This document shows, piece after piece, positions 51,601 to 60,091 of a DNA stretch of 64,000 nt. How positions within the stretch are numbered: the stretch's first letter is position 1; each line of letters begins with the position of its first letter. The notes beneath the pieces are model-generated. The model was not told the origin of the DNA. It worked only from the letters and a program-made list of their open reading frames with translations, and ran no database searches. The position numbers and the translations under genes are program-made. The DNA is taken from NCBI RefSeq assembly GCF_001907195.1, contig NZ_LVWA01000004.1:620001-684000 (forward strand), written 5' to 3'. The stretch is from Pontibacter flavimaris. Its GTDB lineage: Bacteria > Bacteroidota > Bacteroidia > Cytophagales > Hymenobacteraceae.

Positions 51601-51869
51601 GGGCCATGTATGTGTTCGACGGCAGTTTCGTGAAACTCAGAGAGGTTGCCCTTTCCTATGCCCTGCCTCAGTCCCTGATTGAGAACCTCGGTTTTATTAA
51701 TGGGATTGATTTACAGCTGATAGGCCGTAACCTATGGATTATCCACAAGAACATGGAGTACTCCGATCCGGAAGAAGGCCTTAGCTCAGGCAACGCCTCC
51801 AGAGGTTACCAGTCTGGCGCATACCCAGCTTTCAGAACCTACGGATTTAACGTTAGATTTAATTTCTAA
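48660..51869 (+). CDS. SusC/RagA family TonB-linked outer-membrane protein
   Basis: This is a 1069-residue TonB-dependent barrel. The signal peptide is MKKILFLSLLLVTVLLHQAMA; next a CarboxypepD_reg-like domain (about 23-105, TITGRVTDATTSQPLPGVTV). The plug starts at EEVVVTALGIERNKNELAYS (about 108) and contains ALFVIDGVPVSN and ATALYGSRAANGVIMITTKKG, the two best known SusC signatures. The barrel runs to the last residue (VRFNF, terminal Phe). With the SusD-like lipoprotein 11 bp downstream it forms an uptake complex for a nutrient, usually glycan or peptide. No glycosidase, sensor or anti-sigma gene is adjacent, so the ligand is open. The 5' leader and signal region are nearly identical to those of the second SusC gene. 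Confidence 0.95.
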   Translation: MKKILFLSLLLVTVLLHQAMAQGRTITGRVTDATTSQPLPGVTVLVKGTTVGTATSGDGSYTLDVPEGSNTLTFSFIGYKTVDRSIGNASTVNVALATDAEQLEEVVVTALGIERNKNELAYSAQQVSGEQITRTRSADFVNTLSGKVAGLDIRSNNTMGGSTNVIIRGNKSITGNNQALFVIDGVPVSNANTNTADQQSGRTGTDFGNAAADLNPDNIESVNVLKGAAATALYGSRAANGVIMITTKKGAKNSMNITINSGVTWSSMDKSTFIDYQKEYGAGYAQVFRTPADLGSGIAPVVRFQDDASYGPRFDPNLQVYQWDAIDPFHPNFGRTRPWVAAENDPSEFYETGVNSNQSIMVSGGGDKTTFKVGYTRNDIKGNLPNATLDKDLFNFTGTFEATEKLSVSASANYARTKGVGRYGTGYQGRNPNQQFRQWWQTNVDIKEQEDAYFRNRQNITWNWNAANTGPIYSDNPYWTRFENYSNDSRDNFYGYASATYKFTDWLSLMGRVTFNTTTDMQEERVAIGSADVSEYERYDREFNETNYDLFLNFNRDITEDISLNGLIGTNLRRDRLSDIRASTNGGLVVPRLYALSNSVNPITAPIENFEREGVDGIFANANIGFQDTYFLELSARRDKSTTLPEEDNSYFYPSVAANVVFSNLLQLPWLSGGKLRVNYAEVGNSAQPLSIFDVYTQPTGLGSVPIFSLPNTKNNENLKPERTKSFEAGIEADFLNSLFGFDFTYYRSSTVDQIINVSTTGATGYTAQWVNAGEVENKGFEVAAFATPVQSGDFSWNININFARNRNEVVSLYQDVQNIPLATFQGGVSLNAAVGEPFGVIRGTDFVYTNGEKTVNSGGYYLNSGNAADIIGDPNPDWTGGVNNTLTFKGVSLGFLIDVRHGGDIFSLDQWYGEATGLYPNSAGLNGKGNPSRLPVAEGGGVLLPGVKEDGTRNDIYAENTDGNGNTPFGYAAGGIEAPRAMYVFDGSFVKLREVALSYALPQSLIENLGFINGIDLQLIGRNLWIIHKNMEYSDPEEGLSSGNASRGYQSGAYPAFRTYGFNVRFNF

Positions 51870-51880
51870 ACTATAAAGAG

Positions 51881-53320
51881 ATGAAGAAACTTATCATATG
51901 CTTACTCTCGCTGGTGTTTATGGCAGCGTGCGTAGACGACCTGGATGAATATAATATCGACACGAAGCGGGCAACTAACGCGCCACCTGCCACGCTGTTC
52001 ACCAGCGCATTGCTGAACCTGACGGACGTGCTGACCACTCCGAACGTTAACACGAACAACATCAGACTATATGTGCAGCACTGGGCGACAACCCAGTATG
52101 TAGAGGAGCCCAGGTACAACATGACCGGTCGTTTGATTCCTCAAAACTTCTGGAATGCGCTTTACCGCGATGTGCTGGCAGACTTGAACGAGGCTAAACG
52201 TTTGTTACTTGCTGATGAGACAATTAATGAGACCTTAAGAAACAATCAGCTGGCTCAAATTGAGATTATGGAGGTATACGCCTGGTCAGTTCTGGTAACT
52301 ACTTTCGGCGATGTGCCTTACACGGAGGCGCTTGATCCGACCAATACCCAGCCAGTGTACGATGATGATCAGGCGATTTACAACGACATCCTGAACCGCC
52401 TGGACACGGCCTTAGGGCTCATTAAAACGATGGATGAGGCAGGTGAGCCTTTAATGGGCTTTGAAGAGGGAGATGTGCTTTACAATGGAGACATGGCGCA
52501 ATGGGTAAAGTTTGGCAACTCTTTGAAGCTGCGGCTAGCCATGGTGATAGCCGATGTGGATGCGGCTAAAGCCGGAACGCTTGTGGCAGAAGCAGCGCCA
52601 AATGTGTTCGAAAGCAACGCGGATAATGCCATATTCCCTTACACGTCTGCCACTCCGAACAACAACCCTATCTCGGATAACGTGAAAGGCGATCTTTCCA
52701 GCAGGGAGGACTTTATAGCAGCCAGCACACTGGTCGATTTAATGAATGAGCTGGATGACCCTAGAAGGCCGCAGTACTTTACCGATGTTGATGGGGAGTT
52801 TGTGGGTGGCACCGTTGGTTTCTCCAACGATTATGAGGCAAACTCTACCGTAAGTGAGAAAGTAGCCCAACTCGACTTCCCCGGGGTGTTACTAGACTAC
52901 GCTGAGGTGGAGTTCCTGCTGGCCGAAGCCGCTGAAAGGGGCTTTATTGCTGAACCTGCTGCGGAGCACTACAATGCAGCCATCAGAGCATCCATTCTAT
53001 ACTGGGGCGGAACAGAGGCAGAGGCAGACGCTTATCTGGCTCAGCCTGAGGTGAACTACGCTACGGCTCCCGGTGAATGGAGAGAAAAGATTGGCAGACA
53101 AGCCTGGATTGCGTACTTCAACAGAGGCTATGAGGCCTGGTTGACATGGAGAAGATTGGATGCTCCAACTTTGATACCTCCGGTAGAAGGCTTGATAGTG
53201 CCTACCAGGTTAATCTACCCTGTCAACGAGCAAACGCTGAACCCAAACAACCGCGACGCAGCGGCCTCGGCTATTGGTGGTGATGAAAGCTCTACCAAGC
53301 TTTTCTGGGATGTTCAGTAA
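51881..53320 (+). CDS. SusD/RagB family outer-membrane lipoprotein (SusD-like_2)
   Basis: A 479-residue lipoprotein (FMAAC, Cys 17) that forms the lid of the neighbouring SusC channel. It fits the SusD-like_2 subgroup: NAPPATLFTSALLNLTDVLTTPNVNTNNIRLYVQHWATTQYVEEPRYN, TTFGDVPYTEALD and the C-terminal AWIAYFNRGYEAWLTWRRLDAPTL with final TKLFWDVQ. TPR-like helices bind the ligand together with SusC. It is translated from the same message (11-bp gap). A hairpin terminator with a conserved lead-in follows (53387-53415). Confidence 0.94.
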   Translation: MKKLIICLLSLVFMAACVDDLDEYNIDTKRATNAPPATLFTSALLNLTDVLTTPNVNTNNIRLYVQHWATTQYVEEPRYNMTGRLIPQNFWNALYRDVLADLNEAKRLLLADETINETLRNNQLAQIEIMEVYAWSVLVTTFGDVPYTEALDPTNTQPVYDDDQAIYNDILNRLDTALGLIKTMDEAGEPLMGFEEGDVLYNGDMAQWVKFGNSLKLRLAMVIADVDAAKAGTLVAEAAPNVFESNADNAIFPYTSATPNNNPISDNVKGDLSSREDFIAASTLVDLMNELDDPRRPQYFTDVDGEFVGGTVGFSNDYEANSTVSEKVAQLDFPGVLLDYAEVEFLLAEAAERGFIAEPAAEHYNAAIRASILYWGGTEAEADAYLAQPEVNYATAPGEWREKIGRQAWIAYFNRGYEAWLTWRRLDAPTLIPPVEGLIVPTRLIYPVNEQTLNPNNRDAAASAIGGDESSTKLFWDVQ

Positions 53321-53359
53321 GAAAGCGTTGACATAAAGTATGAGAAGTCTTAAAATAGA

Positions 53360-53420
53360 AAACTAGGTAGAAGTCTTCTTCATTGGAAAAGGCTCCCGGC
53401 TTCCGGGAGCCTTTTGTTTT
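53360..53420 (+). terminator. Terminator of SusCD operon 1, with a lead-in shared by operon 2
   Basis: The stem AAAAGGCTCCCGG / CCGGGAGCCTTTT (53387-53399 with 53403-53415) is followed by GTTTTG. The preceding words AACTAGGTAG and GTCTTCTTCATTGGA recur at the same position before the operon 2 terminator (59007-59062). Confidence 0.9.
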
Positions 53421-54116
53421 GTCCTTATTCGATTGGCGGGTAAAGTATAACTAAAGTATAATTAATAACAATATATATTAATAAATCTATAAGAATACTG
53501 TCCTTAAAAGCGATTTCCACGTAACCTGTCTCTTAGAAGCGGTTGTAGACCTCCCTTACTGAGGAACTGTATCGGAAATCTGCTTAGGAAGGATCTTACA
53601 TGGCTTAATTTCAAGGTCTGCACCTTTTTACGGGTACTTGCGTGGAGGTGTTGAAAGCTAGGTATTTACATAGTAAACGGCTTGTGGCGGCCCTCTAAGC
53701 ACGGATGATAAGATTCAAAAAAATAAATAATCATTTGTTAATACGATTGCTTTTCAATAAACTTGTTGAATAGAATCTCACCTTAAACAAACATTATATG
53801 GTTAACTCTTTACTCTTTCCCTGTATACCCTGGCGGTATAATTCATATCCCCCCTCTAGTAATACCATTATACACGTCTCTTAAATGCTCTCACTCGCTT
53901 AGAGTGTAAAGTTCGCCCAGCATATAGCTACTATGTCGGGCTGAGGTGTTTAAGGGGCTAAGAAGTTGTTTTCAGCTGCTACAGAGGCTAAATGCACCTT
54001 TGTGCCCAAGTGTGTCTTGTCTGCGCCGCTGTGTCTGTTGAATTCCCACGAAGGCAGTTTAGTCTTGAACAATTGATAATCATTTTAACCCAACTCTCAC
54101 TTTAAACTAAAACACA
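53421..54116. other. AT-rich upstream region of the second SusCD operon
   Basis: About 700 bp without a gene. It includes TATGGTTAACT (near 53797) and the leader CAACTCTCACTTTAAACTAA directly before the ATG, both shared with operon 1. No secure promoter or attenuator is visible. Confidence 0.55.
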
Positions 54117-57100
54117 ATGAAGAAAATTCTATTCCTGAGTCTCTTGCTTGTGACGGCCTTATTGCATCAGGCTATGGCACAGGTAAGGGCCATCACTGGT
54201 AGAGTGACGGATGCTGCTACCAGCCAGCCGTTGCCAGGCGTTGCTGTAATTGCTAAAGGTACCACCGTAGGTACTACGTCTGGTGTAGACGGCTCTTATT
54301 CCATTAACGTGCCTGAGGGAAGCAATACCCTGGTATTTAGATTTATTGGCTACTCTACGGTAGAGCGCGCCATCGGTAACGCAAGTTCTATTGATGTAGC
54401 GCTTGCAACCGACTCTGAGCAACTGCAGGAGGTTGTTGTAACAGCCCTGGGTATCGAAAGAGATAAAAGAACCGTTACCTACGCTACGCAGGAGGTTGAG
54501 GCTAAAGACCTTAACATCACCCAGAACGTTAACATCAAAGATGCACTTGCAGGTAAAGTGGCAGGTGTTCAGATTAATGGCCAGGCTGGTTCAAAACTGG
54601 GTCAGTTCGGTAAAATTCGTATCAGAGGTGCCATCTCTCTTACAAGCGACAATGACCCGCTTTACATTGTAGACGGTGTGCCGGTTTCTGATCCGAATGA
54701 TGTGGACATGGAGAATGTGGCGTCAGTGAACGTCCTGAAAGGACCAAACGCAACCTCTCTTTATGGCCAGCGTGCTGAAGCAGGTGTGGTGGTAATCACC
54801 ACAAAGAAAGGTACAGGGGATATCTCCGTAGAAGTTACCAGCTCTACAATGTGGGACAAAGTGTCTTACCTGCCTAAGTATCAAAACGAGTATGGTGGCG
54901 GCTACAGCCAAAATGGTGCCTTTGGTACTTTTGATTACGCGGCAGGTGCTGTGTATGATTATGATGATGATGGCAATCCTTTGAGCGTGCCTTATCCGCA
55001 AGAGTGGCAGGTTTTTAACGGCCAACGCTACCTGCTATGGGACGAGAACTATGCAGACGAAAGCTGGGGCCCTAAATTCGATGGCCAGCAGTATGTGCCA
55101 TGGTATGCCTGGTGGCCTGGATCAGCAGAGAATCCTAACCCATACTTTGGAAAGACTGTCGCCTATGAAGCGCAGCCAGATAACATTAAAAACTTCTATG
55201 ACACGGGTGTAACAAAAAAGAACTCCATCGCATTTGGCGGCGGTAACGAGAAATATAACGCCCGTATCTCTTACACCAACCTAGATCAAAGTGGTATTAC
55301 ACCATTCACAGATCTGAAGAAGCACTTCATCACGACGAATTTTGGCTTTAATGCCACTGAGAAACTCCGAGTGGATGCCAATATCCGTTATACTACATCA
55401 GAAATTACCGGTGATCAGGAAGATGGTTACAGCAACCAGACTTCCGGTATGTTCAACTCCTGGTTCTCACGCAACGTGGATACCGACAAGCTGAGAGAGC
55501 TGAGAAACCTGGAGACTCCGGCGGGATATTCTACATCCTGGAACTGGTGGGGACCAGACTATTATACTGCTTACGGAGCGCTTTCAACACAAAGCTATGA
55601 GAAGCCAGCCTTCTGGTACAACCCGTATACTTTCCTGGAGCGTTATGACCAGACGAGAAGCAACGATAACTTTACCGGTAGCCTTTCTGCCGCTTACAGC
55701 TTCAACGACAACTGGAAGTTGACGGCAACTGGCTCAAGAACTGCCACAGAGTACCTGTTCGAAGAAAAGTTTCCTTCCTCACTGTCTAGCTCTGCTGCTG
55801 CGGACCTGTACAACCCATGGAGCAATGCTTTCGGGCGCTACGACCTGTCTGAGTCTGAGAACAACTTCAGCTCTGACCTGCGTTACGAGAATGAGTTCGG
55901 TGACTTTGATATCAACGCCTTTGTGGGTGGCAACATCAGAAAGAACGATTATAGCATTTTCCAGGCTCGCATGACCCCAGGTGCTAACACAGGTGGTTTG
56001 ATCATCCCTGACCTCTACATCTTCCCGAACGCTGGTATCACGCCAACCCCACAGACTACTTTCAGAGACAAGGAAGTACGAAGCATTTACGGTAACGCCT
56101 CTATCGGTTTCAGAGATATGCTCTATGTGGATGCAAGCTACAGAAGAGACTGGAGCTCTGCCCTGCCAAACGACAAGAATGGCTATGGTTACCCAGGTAT
56201 CGGTACCAGCTTTATCTTCACGGAGCTAATGGATGGTTTCGAAGCGCTCTCATTCGGTAAGATCAGAGCCGGCTGGGCACAGGTAGGTAACGACGTTGCC
56301 GCTCAGCGCATCAACCCGGTTTACTCTCTTGGATCTCAGCCTTGGGGTGGCTCTAACCTGTTGGTATATAGCAAGACACTACTGGTTGACCCTAACATCA
56401 AGCCTGCGCTTAACACCTCTTTCGAGGCTGGTTTTGACCTAAGGTTTATTAACAACAGAATCGGCGCAAGCTTCACTTACTATGATGAGACACGCGAGGA
56501 TGAGATCATTCCAGTAAGTATCTCTACTACGACCGGTTACAGTGACTTCCTGACAAACGCCGGTGCTTCTTCCAGAAAAGGTATAGAAGTAGCTATTGAC
56601 GGTGATGTGTTCAAGTCAGACAACAGCTTTAACTGGAATATCCTTGTGAACTATGCCAGAAACAGAACCACGGTTGATGAGCTTCCTGAAGGTCTGGATG
56701 CGATTGAAGCGCCAGGTGGTGCCGACGATTGGGATTTTGTAACGGTTGTGCATGAGCTTGGCAGTAACTGGGGCCAGTTGAGAGGCATTGGTTTTGCGAC
56801 AGATGAAAGCGGTAATCGCATTGTGAATGAGAACGGCTTGTATGTAACAGAGGCTAACAAGTACTTTGGTTCTGTGCTGCCAGACTTTACAGGTGGTATC
56901 CTGAACAGATTCAGCTACAAAGGCCTGTCGCTTACAGCGGCTATCGACTTCCAGAAAGGTGGTAAGTTCTTCTCGCTTTCTGAGCAGTGGGGCTATTACT
57001 CTGGTCTGTTAGAAGAAACTGCCAGCATTAACGACAGAGGCAATAACGTGCGTGATGCAGTTGCTGACGGTGGTGGTGTGCACGTAGTAGGTGTTACACC

Positions 57101-57443
57101 AAATGGTGAGGCTGTGGATACTTATATAGAAGGTATAGATTACTACCAGCAGTTCAACGCGAACTCTATTGCAGAGCCTTTCGTGCATGATGCCAGCTTC
57201 ATCAAGCTGAGAGATGTTAACTTGTCTTATGACCTCTCCAGCCTGTTTAAAGACGGAGCCCTGAAGAACAACGTGATCAAAGGCGCTACTATTGGCGTGG
57301 TGGGCAGAAACCTGTGGCTGATGTCTGTATCTGACGACAACTTCCACCGTTGGGATCCATCTGAGCTTTCTCAGACTTACGGTGAGAACGCACAGTTGCC
57401 AGGTACAAAGAGCTATGGTGTAAACGTTAGACTGACATTCTAA
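54117..57443 (+). CDS. SusC/RagA family TonB-linked outer-membrane protein
   Basis: A 1108-residue TonB-dependent transporter. The signal peptide (MKKILFLSLLLVTALLHQAMA) and the first part of the CarboxypepD_reg-like domain differ from the first SusC at only a few positions in DNA and protein; the plug and barrel are clearly divergent. SusC signatures are DPLYIVDGVPVSDPND and ATSLYGQRAEAGVVVITTKKG. The last residue is Phe (NVRLTF). Aromatic-rich loops (WWPGSAENPNPYFGK, WNWWGPDYYTAYG) suggest carbohydrate contact but prove nothing. AAGTATA copies are rare here. The SusD partner starts 10 bp downstream. Confidence 0.95.
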   Translation: MKKILFLSLLLVTALLHQAMAQVRAITGRVTDAATSQPLPGVAVIAKGTTVGTTSGVDGSYSINVPEGSNTLVFRFIGYSTVERAIGNASSIDVALATDSEQLQEVVVTALGIERDKRTVTYATQEVEAKDLNITQNVNIKDALAGKVAGVQINGQAGSKLGQFGKIRIRGAISLTSDNDPLYIVDGVPVSDPNDVDMENVASVNVLKGPNATSLYGQRAEAGVVVITTKKGTGDISVEVTSSTMWDKVSYLPKYQNEYGGGYSQNGAFGTFDYAAGAVYDYDDDGNPLSVPYPQEWQVFNGQRYLLWDENYADESWGPKFDGQQYVPWYAWWPGSAENPNPYFGKTVAYEAQPDNIKNFYDTGVTKKNSIAFGGGNEKYNARISYTNLDQSGITPFTDLKKHFITTNFGFNATEKLRVDANIRYTTSEITGDQEDGYSNQTSGMFNSWFSRNVDTDKLRELRNLETPAGYSTSWNWWGPDYYTAYGALSTQSYEKPAFWYNPYTFLERYDQTRSNDNFTGSLSAAYSFNDNWKLTATGSRTATEYLFEEKFPSSLSSSAAADLYNPWSNAFGRYDLSESENNFSSDLRYENEFGDFDINAFVGGNIRKNDYSIFQARMTPGANTGGLIIPDLYIFPNAGITPTPQTTFRDKEVRSIYGNASIGFRDMLYVDASYRRDWSSALPNDKNGYGYPGIGTSFIFTELMDGFEALSFGKIRAGWAQVGNDVAAQRINPVYSLGSQPWGGSNLLVYSKTLLVDPNIKPALNTSFEAGFDLRFINNRIGASFTYYDETREDEIIPVSISTTTGYSDFLTNAGASSRKGIEVAIDGDVFKSDNSFNWNILVNYARNRTTVDELPEGLDAIEAPGGADDWDFVTVVHELGSNWGQLRGIGFATDESGNRIVNENGLYVTEANKYFGSVLPDFTGGILNRFSYKGLSLTAAIDFQKGGKFFSLSEQWGYYSGLLEETASINDRGNNVRDAVADGGGVHVVGVTPNGEAVDTYIEGIDYYQQFNANSIAEPFVHDASFIKLRDVNLSYDLSSLFKDGALKNNVIKGATIGVVGRNLWLMSVSDDNFHRWDPSELSQTYGENAQLPGTKSYGVNVRLTF

Positions 57444-57453
57444 AATTACGAAA

Positions 57454-58962
57454 ATGAAGAAAAGATTTATATACTTGGCACTAGGGCTTGTGCTTGCACA
57501 AGGCTTTACTGCCTGCGAAACAGTGGACTTTGGGGATATCAACGAAAACCCTAACGGACCCAACGATCCATATCCTGCGGGGTTATTATCTGGCGCCATC
57601 CAGTCCTTTGCAACCATGACTGGCCGTCAGGGTGTACTGAACCCGACCTTGTATGTGCAGTACCAGTCGCAGGTTACGTATACAGACGAAATGCTGTATG
57701 CTGAAACGCCTGCTTCTTGGGCAACATACTATAACCGTGTCCTGCCTAACCTGAATGCAGTAATCGACATCGCCCGCGATGAAGCACAGCACACACCTGA
57801 ACTGCTTGCGCAAGGTGATCCTAGCCTGCAGCTAGGAGAAGCCCTGATCTTCAGAGCGATCGTGTTGAAGAGGCTGACGGATTCCTGGGGTGACGCACCT
57901 TTTACAGAGGCATTCAAGGGACTGGATAACCTCACGCCTGCTTACGATACACAGGAGCAGATCTACACACAGCTGATAGCAGACCTACAGGAGGGCCGCG
58001 ATCTGTTGGCGGAAGGTGGAAGCGTGGCACCAATTGGCGATATCCTGTATGATGGTGATCTGGACAACTGGCAGAAGCTTGCCAACTCTGTGCTGATGCA
58101 GGCTGCCCTGCAGCTGTCTGAAGTAGATGCTACTTCTTCGATTGACGCTGTAGGTGTGTTCAACGAAGCGTTGAACCATCCAGCCGGTGCCATCGAAAAC
58201 ATAGAGGAAGAAGCCTGGTTCAGATATGAGTCGCTGACAGCTTACCAGAACCCATTCAACCGTAACAGACGTGCTGACTACTTCCTGGCAGACGAGTTTG
58301 TGGATGCGTTGCAGGGTGATGCTAAGAGTGCTGAAGGTTCTCTGAACCCAACCTCTAACACTACTTTCGACGCTCGTATTAAGGTATACGGCACATCAGC
58401 AACTGCAGAAGGTGTGCCTTACGGCTACAACGACGAGAGTGGTACAGGTAAAAACAAGATGTCAACCATCATCTGGGCGGCTGAGGCTCCACTTCCTGTA
58501 ATGACAGCTGCTTACACTTACCTGAACAGAGCAGAGGCGGCCGCTAGAGGCTGGACAAGTGAGGTAGCCGCAGACATGCTTACTAAAGGCATTCAAAAGT
58601 CTTTCGAAACATGGGACGAAAAGGCTGGTGCTAAAGTGGATTTCCGCCCTGAGGAGGTCAGCACCTATGTTGCAGCTCGTTTGGTAAACGCTGCTACTGT
58701 TGGTATGCTACAGGTAATTGGCGAAGAGAAGTGGAAGGCGCTGTATCCACAGGGTTTTGATGCCTGGGCAGAGTGGAGAAGAACAGGTTATCCTGCTTTG
58801 AATCCTGCTGAAGATGCACTGAATGACGGTGCCATTGCCAGAAGATACAATTATCCTGTTGAGGAATCTACATTGAACAACGCGAACCTACAAGCAGGTA
58901 TATCTGGTCTAGCACCAGCTGCTGATAAAAACTCTTCCAGAGTATGGTGGGATGTTGAGTAG
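57454..58962 (+). CDS. SusD/RagB family outer-membrane lipoprotein (SusD-like_2)
   Basis: A 502-residue lipoprotein (GFTAC, Cys 21), partner of the second SusC. SusD-like_2 features: NENPNGPNDPYPAGLLSGAIQSFATMTGRQGVLNPTLYVQYQSQVTY, DSWGDAPFTEAFKGLD, and the C-terminal KALYPQGFDAWAEWRRTGYPALNPAE ending with SRVWWDVE. It should lie on the outside of the outer membrane as the ligand-binding lid. The two SusD proteins share the fold signatures but differ strongly in sequence, so the two systems likely take different ligands. Confidence 0.94.
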   Translation: MKKRFIYLALGLVLAQGFTACETVDFGDINENPNGPNDPYPAGLLSGAIQSFATMTGRQGVLNPTLYVQYQSQVTYTDEMLYAETPASWATYYNRVLPNLNAVIDIARDEAQHTPELLAQGDPSLQLGEALIFRAIVLKRLTDSWGDAPFTEAFKGLDNLTPAYDTQEQIYTQLIADLQEGRDLLAEGGSVAPIGDILYDGDLDNWQKLANSVLMQAALQLSEVDATSSIDAVGVFNEALNHPAGAIENIEEEAWFRYESLTAYQNPFNRNRRADYFLADEFVDALQGDAKSAEGSLNPTSNTTFDARIKVYGTSATAEGVPYGYNDESGTGKNKMSTIIWAAEAPLPVMTAAYTYLNRAEAAARGWTSEVAADMLTKGIQKSFETWDEKAGAKVDFRPEEVSTYVAARLVNAATVGMLQVIGEEKWKALYPQGFDAWAEWRRTGYPALNPAEDALNDGAIARRYNYPVEESTLNNANLQAGISGLAPAADKNSSRVWWDVE

Positions 58963-59006
58963 TAGAGCCTAAACAAGCAAATGATTAATAAAGTAGATAG
59001 ATTAGA

Positions 59007-59068
59007 ATACTAGGTAGTAGTCTTCTTCATTGGACAAAGGCCCCCGGTTTCCGGGGGCCTTTTCTTTT
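59007..59068 (+). terminator. Terminator of SusCD operon 2
   Basis: AAAGGCCCCCGG / CCGGGGGCCTTT (59036-59047 with 59051-59062) is followed by TCTTTT and preceded by the same TACTAGGTAG and GTCTTCTTCATTGGA words as in operon 1. Confidence 0.9.
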
Positions 59069-59070
59069 CC

Positions 59071-59115
59071 ATACAAAAAGCCCCGGCTCAAAGTATGAGC
59101 CGGGGCTTTTTGTAT
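59071..59115 (-). terminator. 20-bp perfect terminator hairpin with AAGTA loop
   Basis: ATACAAAAAGCCCCGGCTCA (59071-59090) pairs perfectly with 59096-59115; the loop is AAGTA, so again the iterated motif is part of a terminator. It serves the minus-strand methyltransferase gene and can act in both directions. Confidence 0.85.
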
Positions 59116-59126
59116 GAAACCGGTGT

Positions 59127-59843
59127 CTACCTGTAAATCAGAAAAACCGCGGGCTGCTTGTGTATGTCGGGCAGTTTGCCGCGCCACTGGCTTATACTTT
59201 TGGTCTGGATGAACTCGTGCTCCGGGGAGGTGATGTTGGCGGCGATGCAGAGCTTGGTGTCGGGGTGGAGGGTAGCGAGCAGGTCCTCCAGTAGTTTGTT
59301 GTTGCGATAGGGCGTTTCCATGAAGATCTGCGTCTGGCTGCGTTGCTGCATCTCCTTCTCCAACTGCCGCAGCGCCTGCAACCTGTCGCGCTTCTCGATG
59401 GGCAGGTAGCCATGGAAGCAGAACTGCTGCCCGTTAAAGCCACTGGCCATTAAACTTAGAAGTATGGCCGAGGGACCGGCAAACGGCACGACCTTTATAC
59501 TTTTCTGGTGCGCATACTTTACCACCTCGGCGCCTGGGTCGGCGATACCGGGGCAGCCCGCCTCTGAGATAATGCCGGCATCCGTCCCCTGCTCCAGTAG
59601 CGGCTTTAAAGAGGCCTGTACCTGGGCAGGCGTGGCATCCTTATCCACCTGCACAAACCTTAGCTGCTCTATCACCAGCTCCGGGCAGATGCTTTTTACA
59701 AAGCGGCGGGCCGTGCGCAGGTTCTCCACGATAAAGTAAGTCAAGTGCTGCACCATCTCCTTTACCTGCGGCGAGATCACCTGGTCTTGTGTGCCTTCGG
59801 CAAGTATGGTGGGTATTAAATATAAAGTGCCGGTCTTTTTCAT
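59127..59843 (-). CDS. RsmI-like SAM-dependent methyltransferase (tetrapyrrole methylase fold)
   Basis: A 238-residue enzyme of the tetrapyrrole (corrin/porphyrin) methylase fold. Typical segments are TLYLIPTILAEG at the N-terminus, IISEAGCPGIADPGAEVVKYAHQKSIKVVPFAGPSAILLSLMASGFNGQQFCFHGYLP (SAM-binding GPSA loop) and IFMETPYRNNKLLEDLLA. It is shorter than canonical RsmI (16S rRNA C1402 2'-O-methylation) and its N-terminal half differs, so it is more likely the second RsmI paralogue found in Bacteroidota, with unproven target. It faces the SusCD operon convergently and is preceded upstream by CATTGTTGGATTG-like words. Confidence 0.85.
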   Translation of the reverse strand: MKKTGTLYLIPTILAEGTQDQVISPQVKEMVQHLTYFIVENLRTARRFVKSICPELVIEQLRFVQVDKDATPAQVQASLKPLLEQGTDAGIISEAGCPGIADPGAEVVKYAHQKSIKVVPFAGPSAILLSLMASGFNGQQFCFHGYLPIEKRDRLQALRQLEKEMQQRSQTQIFMETPYRNNKLLEDLLATLHPDTKLCIAANITSPEHEFIQTKSISQWRGKLPDIHKQPAVFLIYR

Positions 59844-59907
59844 GCGGTAAAGGTAGTTACATTGTTGGATTGCTTCATTGCTAAATTGTTGATTTCGGCT
59901 AAACGAA

Positions 59908-59940
59908 AACTGCCACCGCTTTGGGGCGGCGGCAGCTTAT
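59908..59940 (-). terminator. Hairpin ending the pdxJ-mnmH-selD-hydrolase unit
   Basis: CTGCCACCGC pairs with GCGGCGGCAG (59910-59919 with 59926-59935, one mismatch), and on the minus strand it is followed by TTTTCGTTT. It lies in the 248-bp spacer after the hydrolase gene. A GTCTGAACCAGGATTTACAG repeat unit (59941-59960), related to the one in the composite repeats, is adjacent. Confidence 0.6.
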
Positions 59941-60091
59941 GTCTGAACCAGGATTTACAGGGCGTGGGATTAACTGGATGTCCCGCGAAAGTATACGCAA
60001 GTCTCGGATCTATACTTTGATCAAGTATTATACTTTACCCGGCGTATCCTGTAATCCTGCAACACCCTATGAAGCAACTTCATCACTGGGC

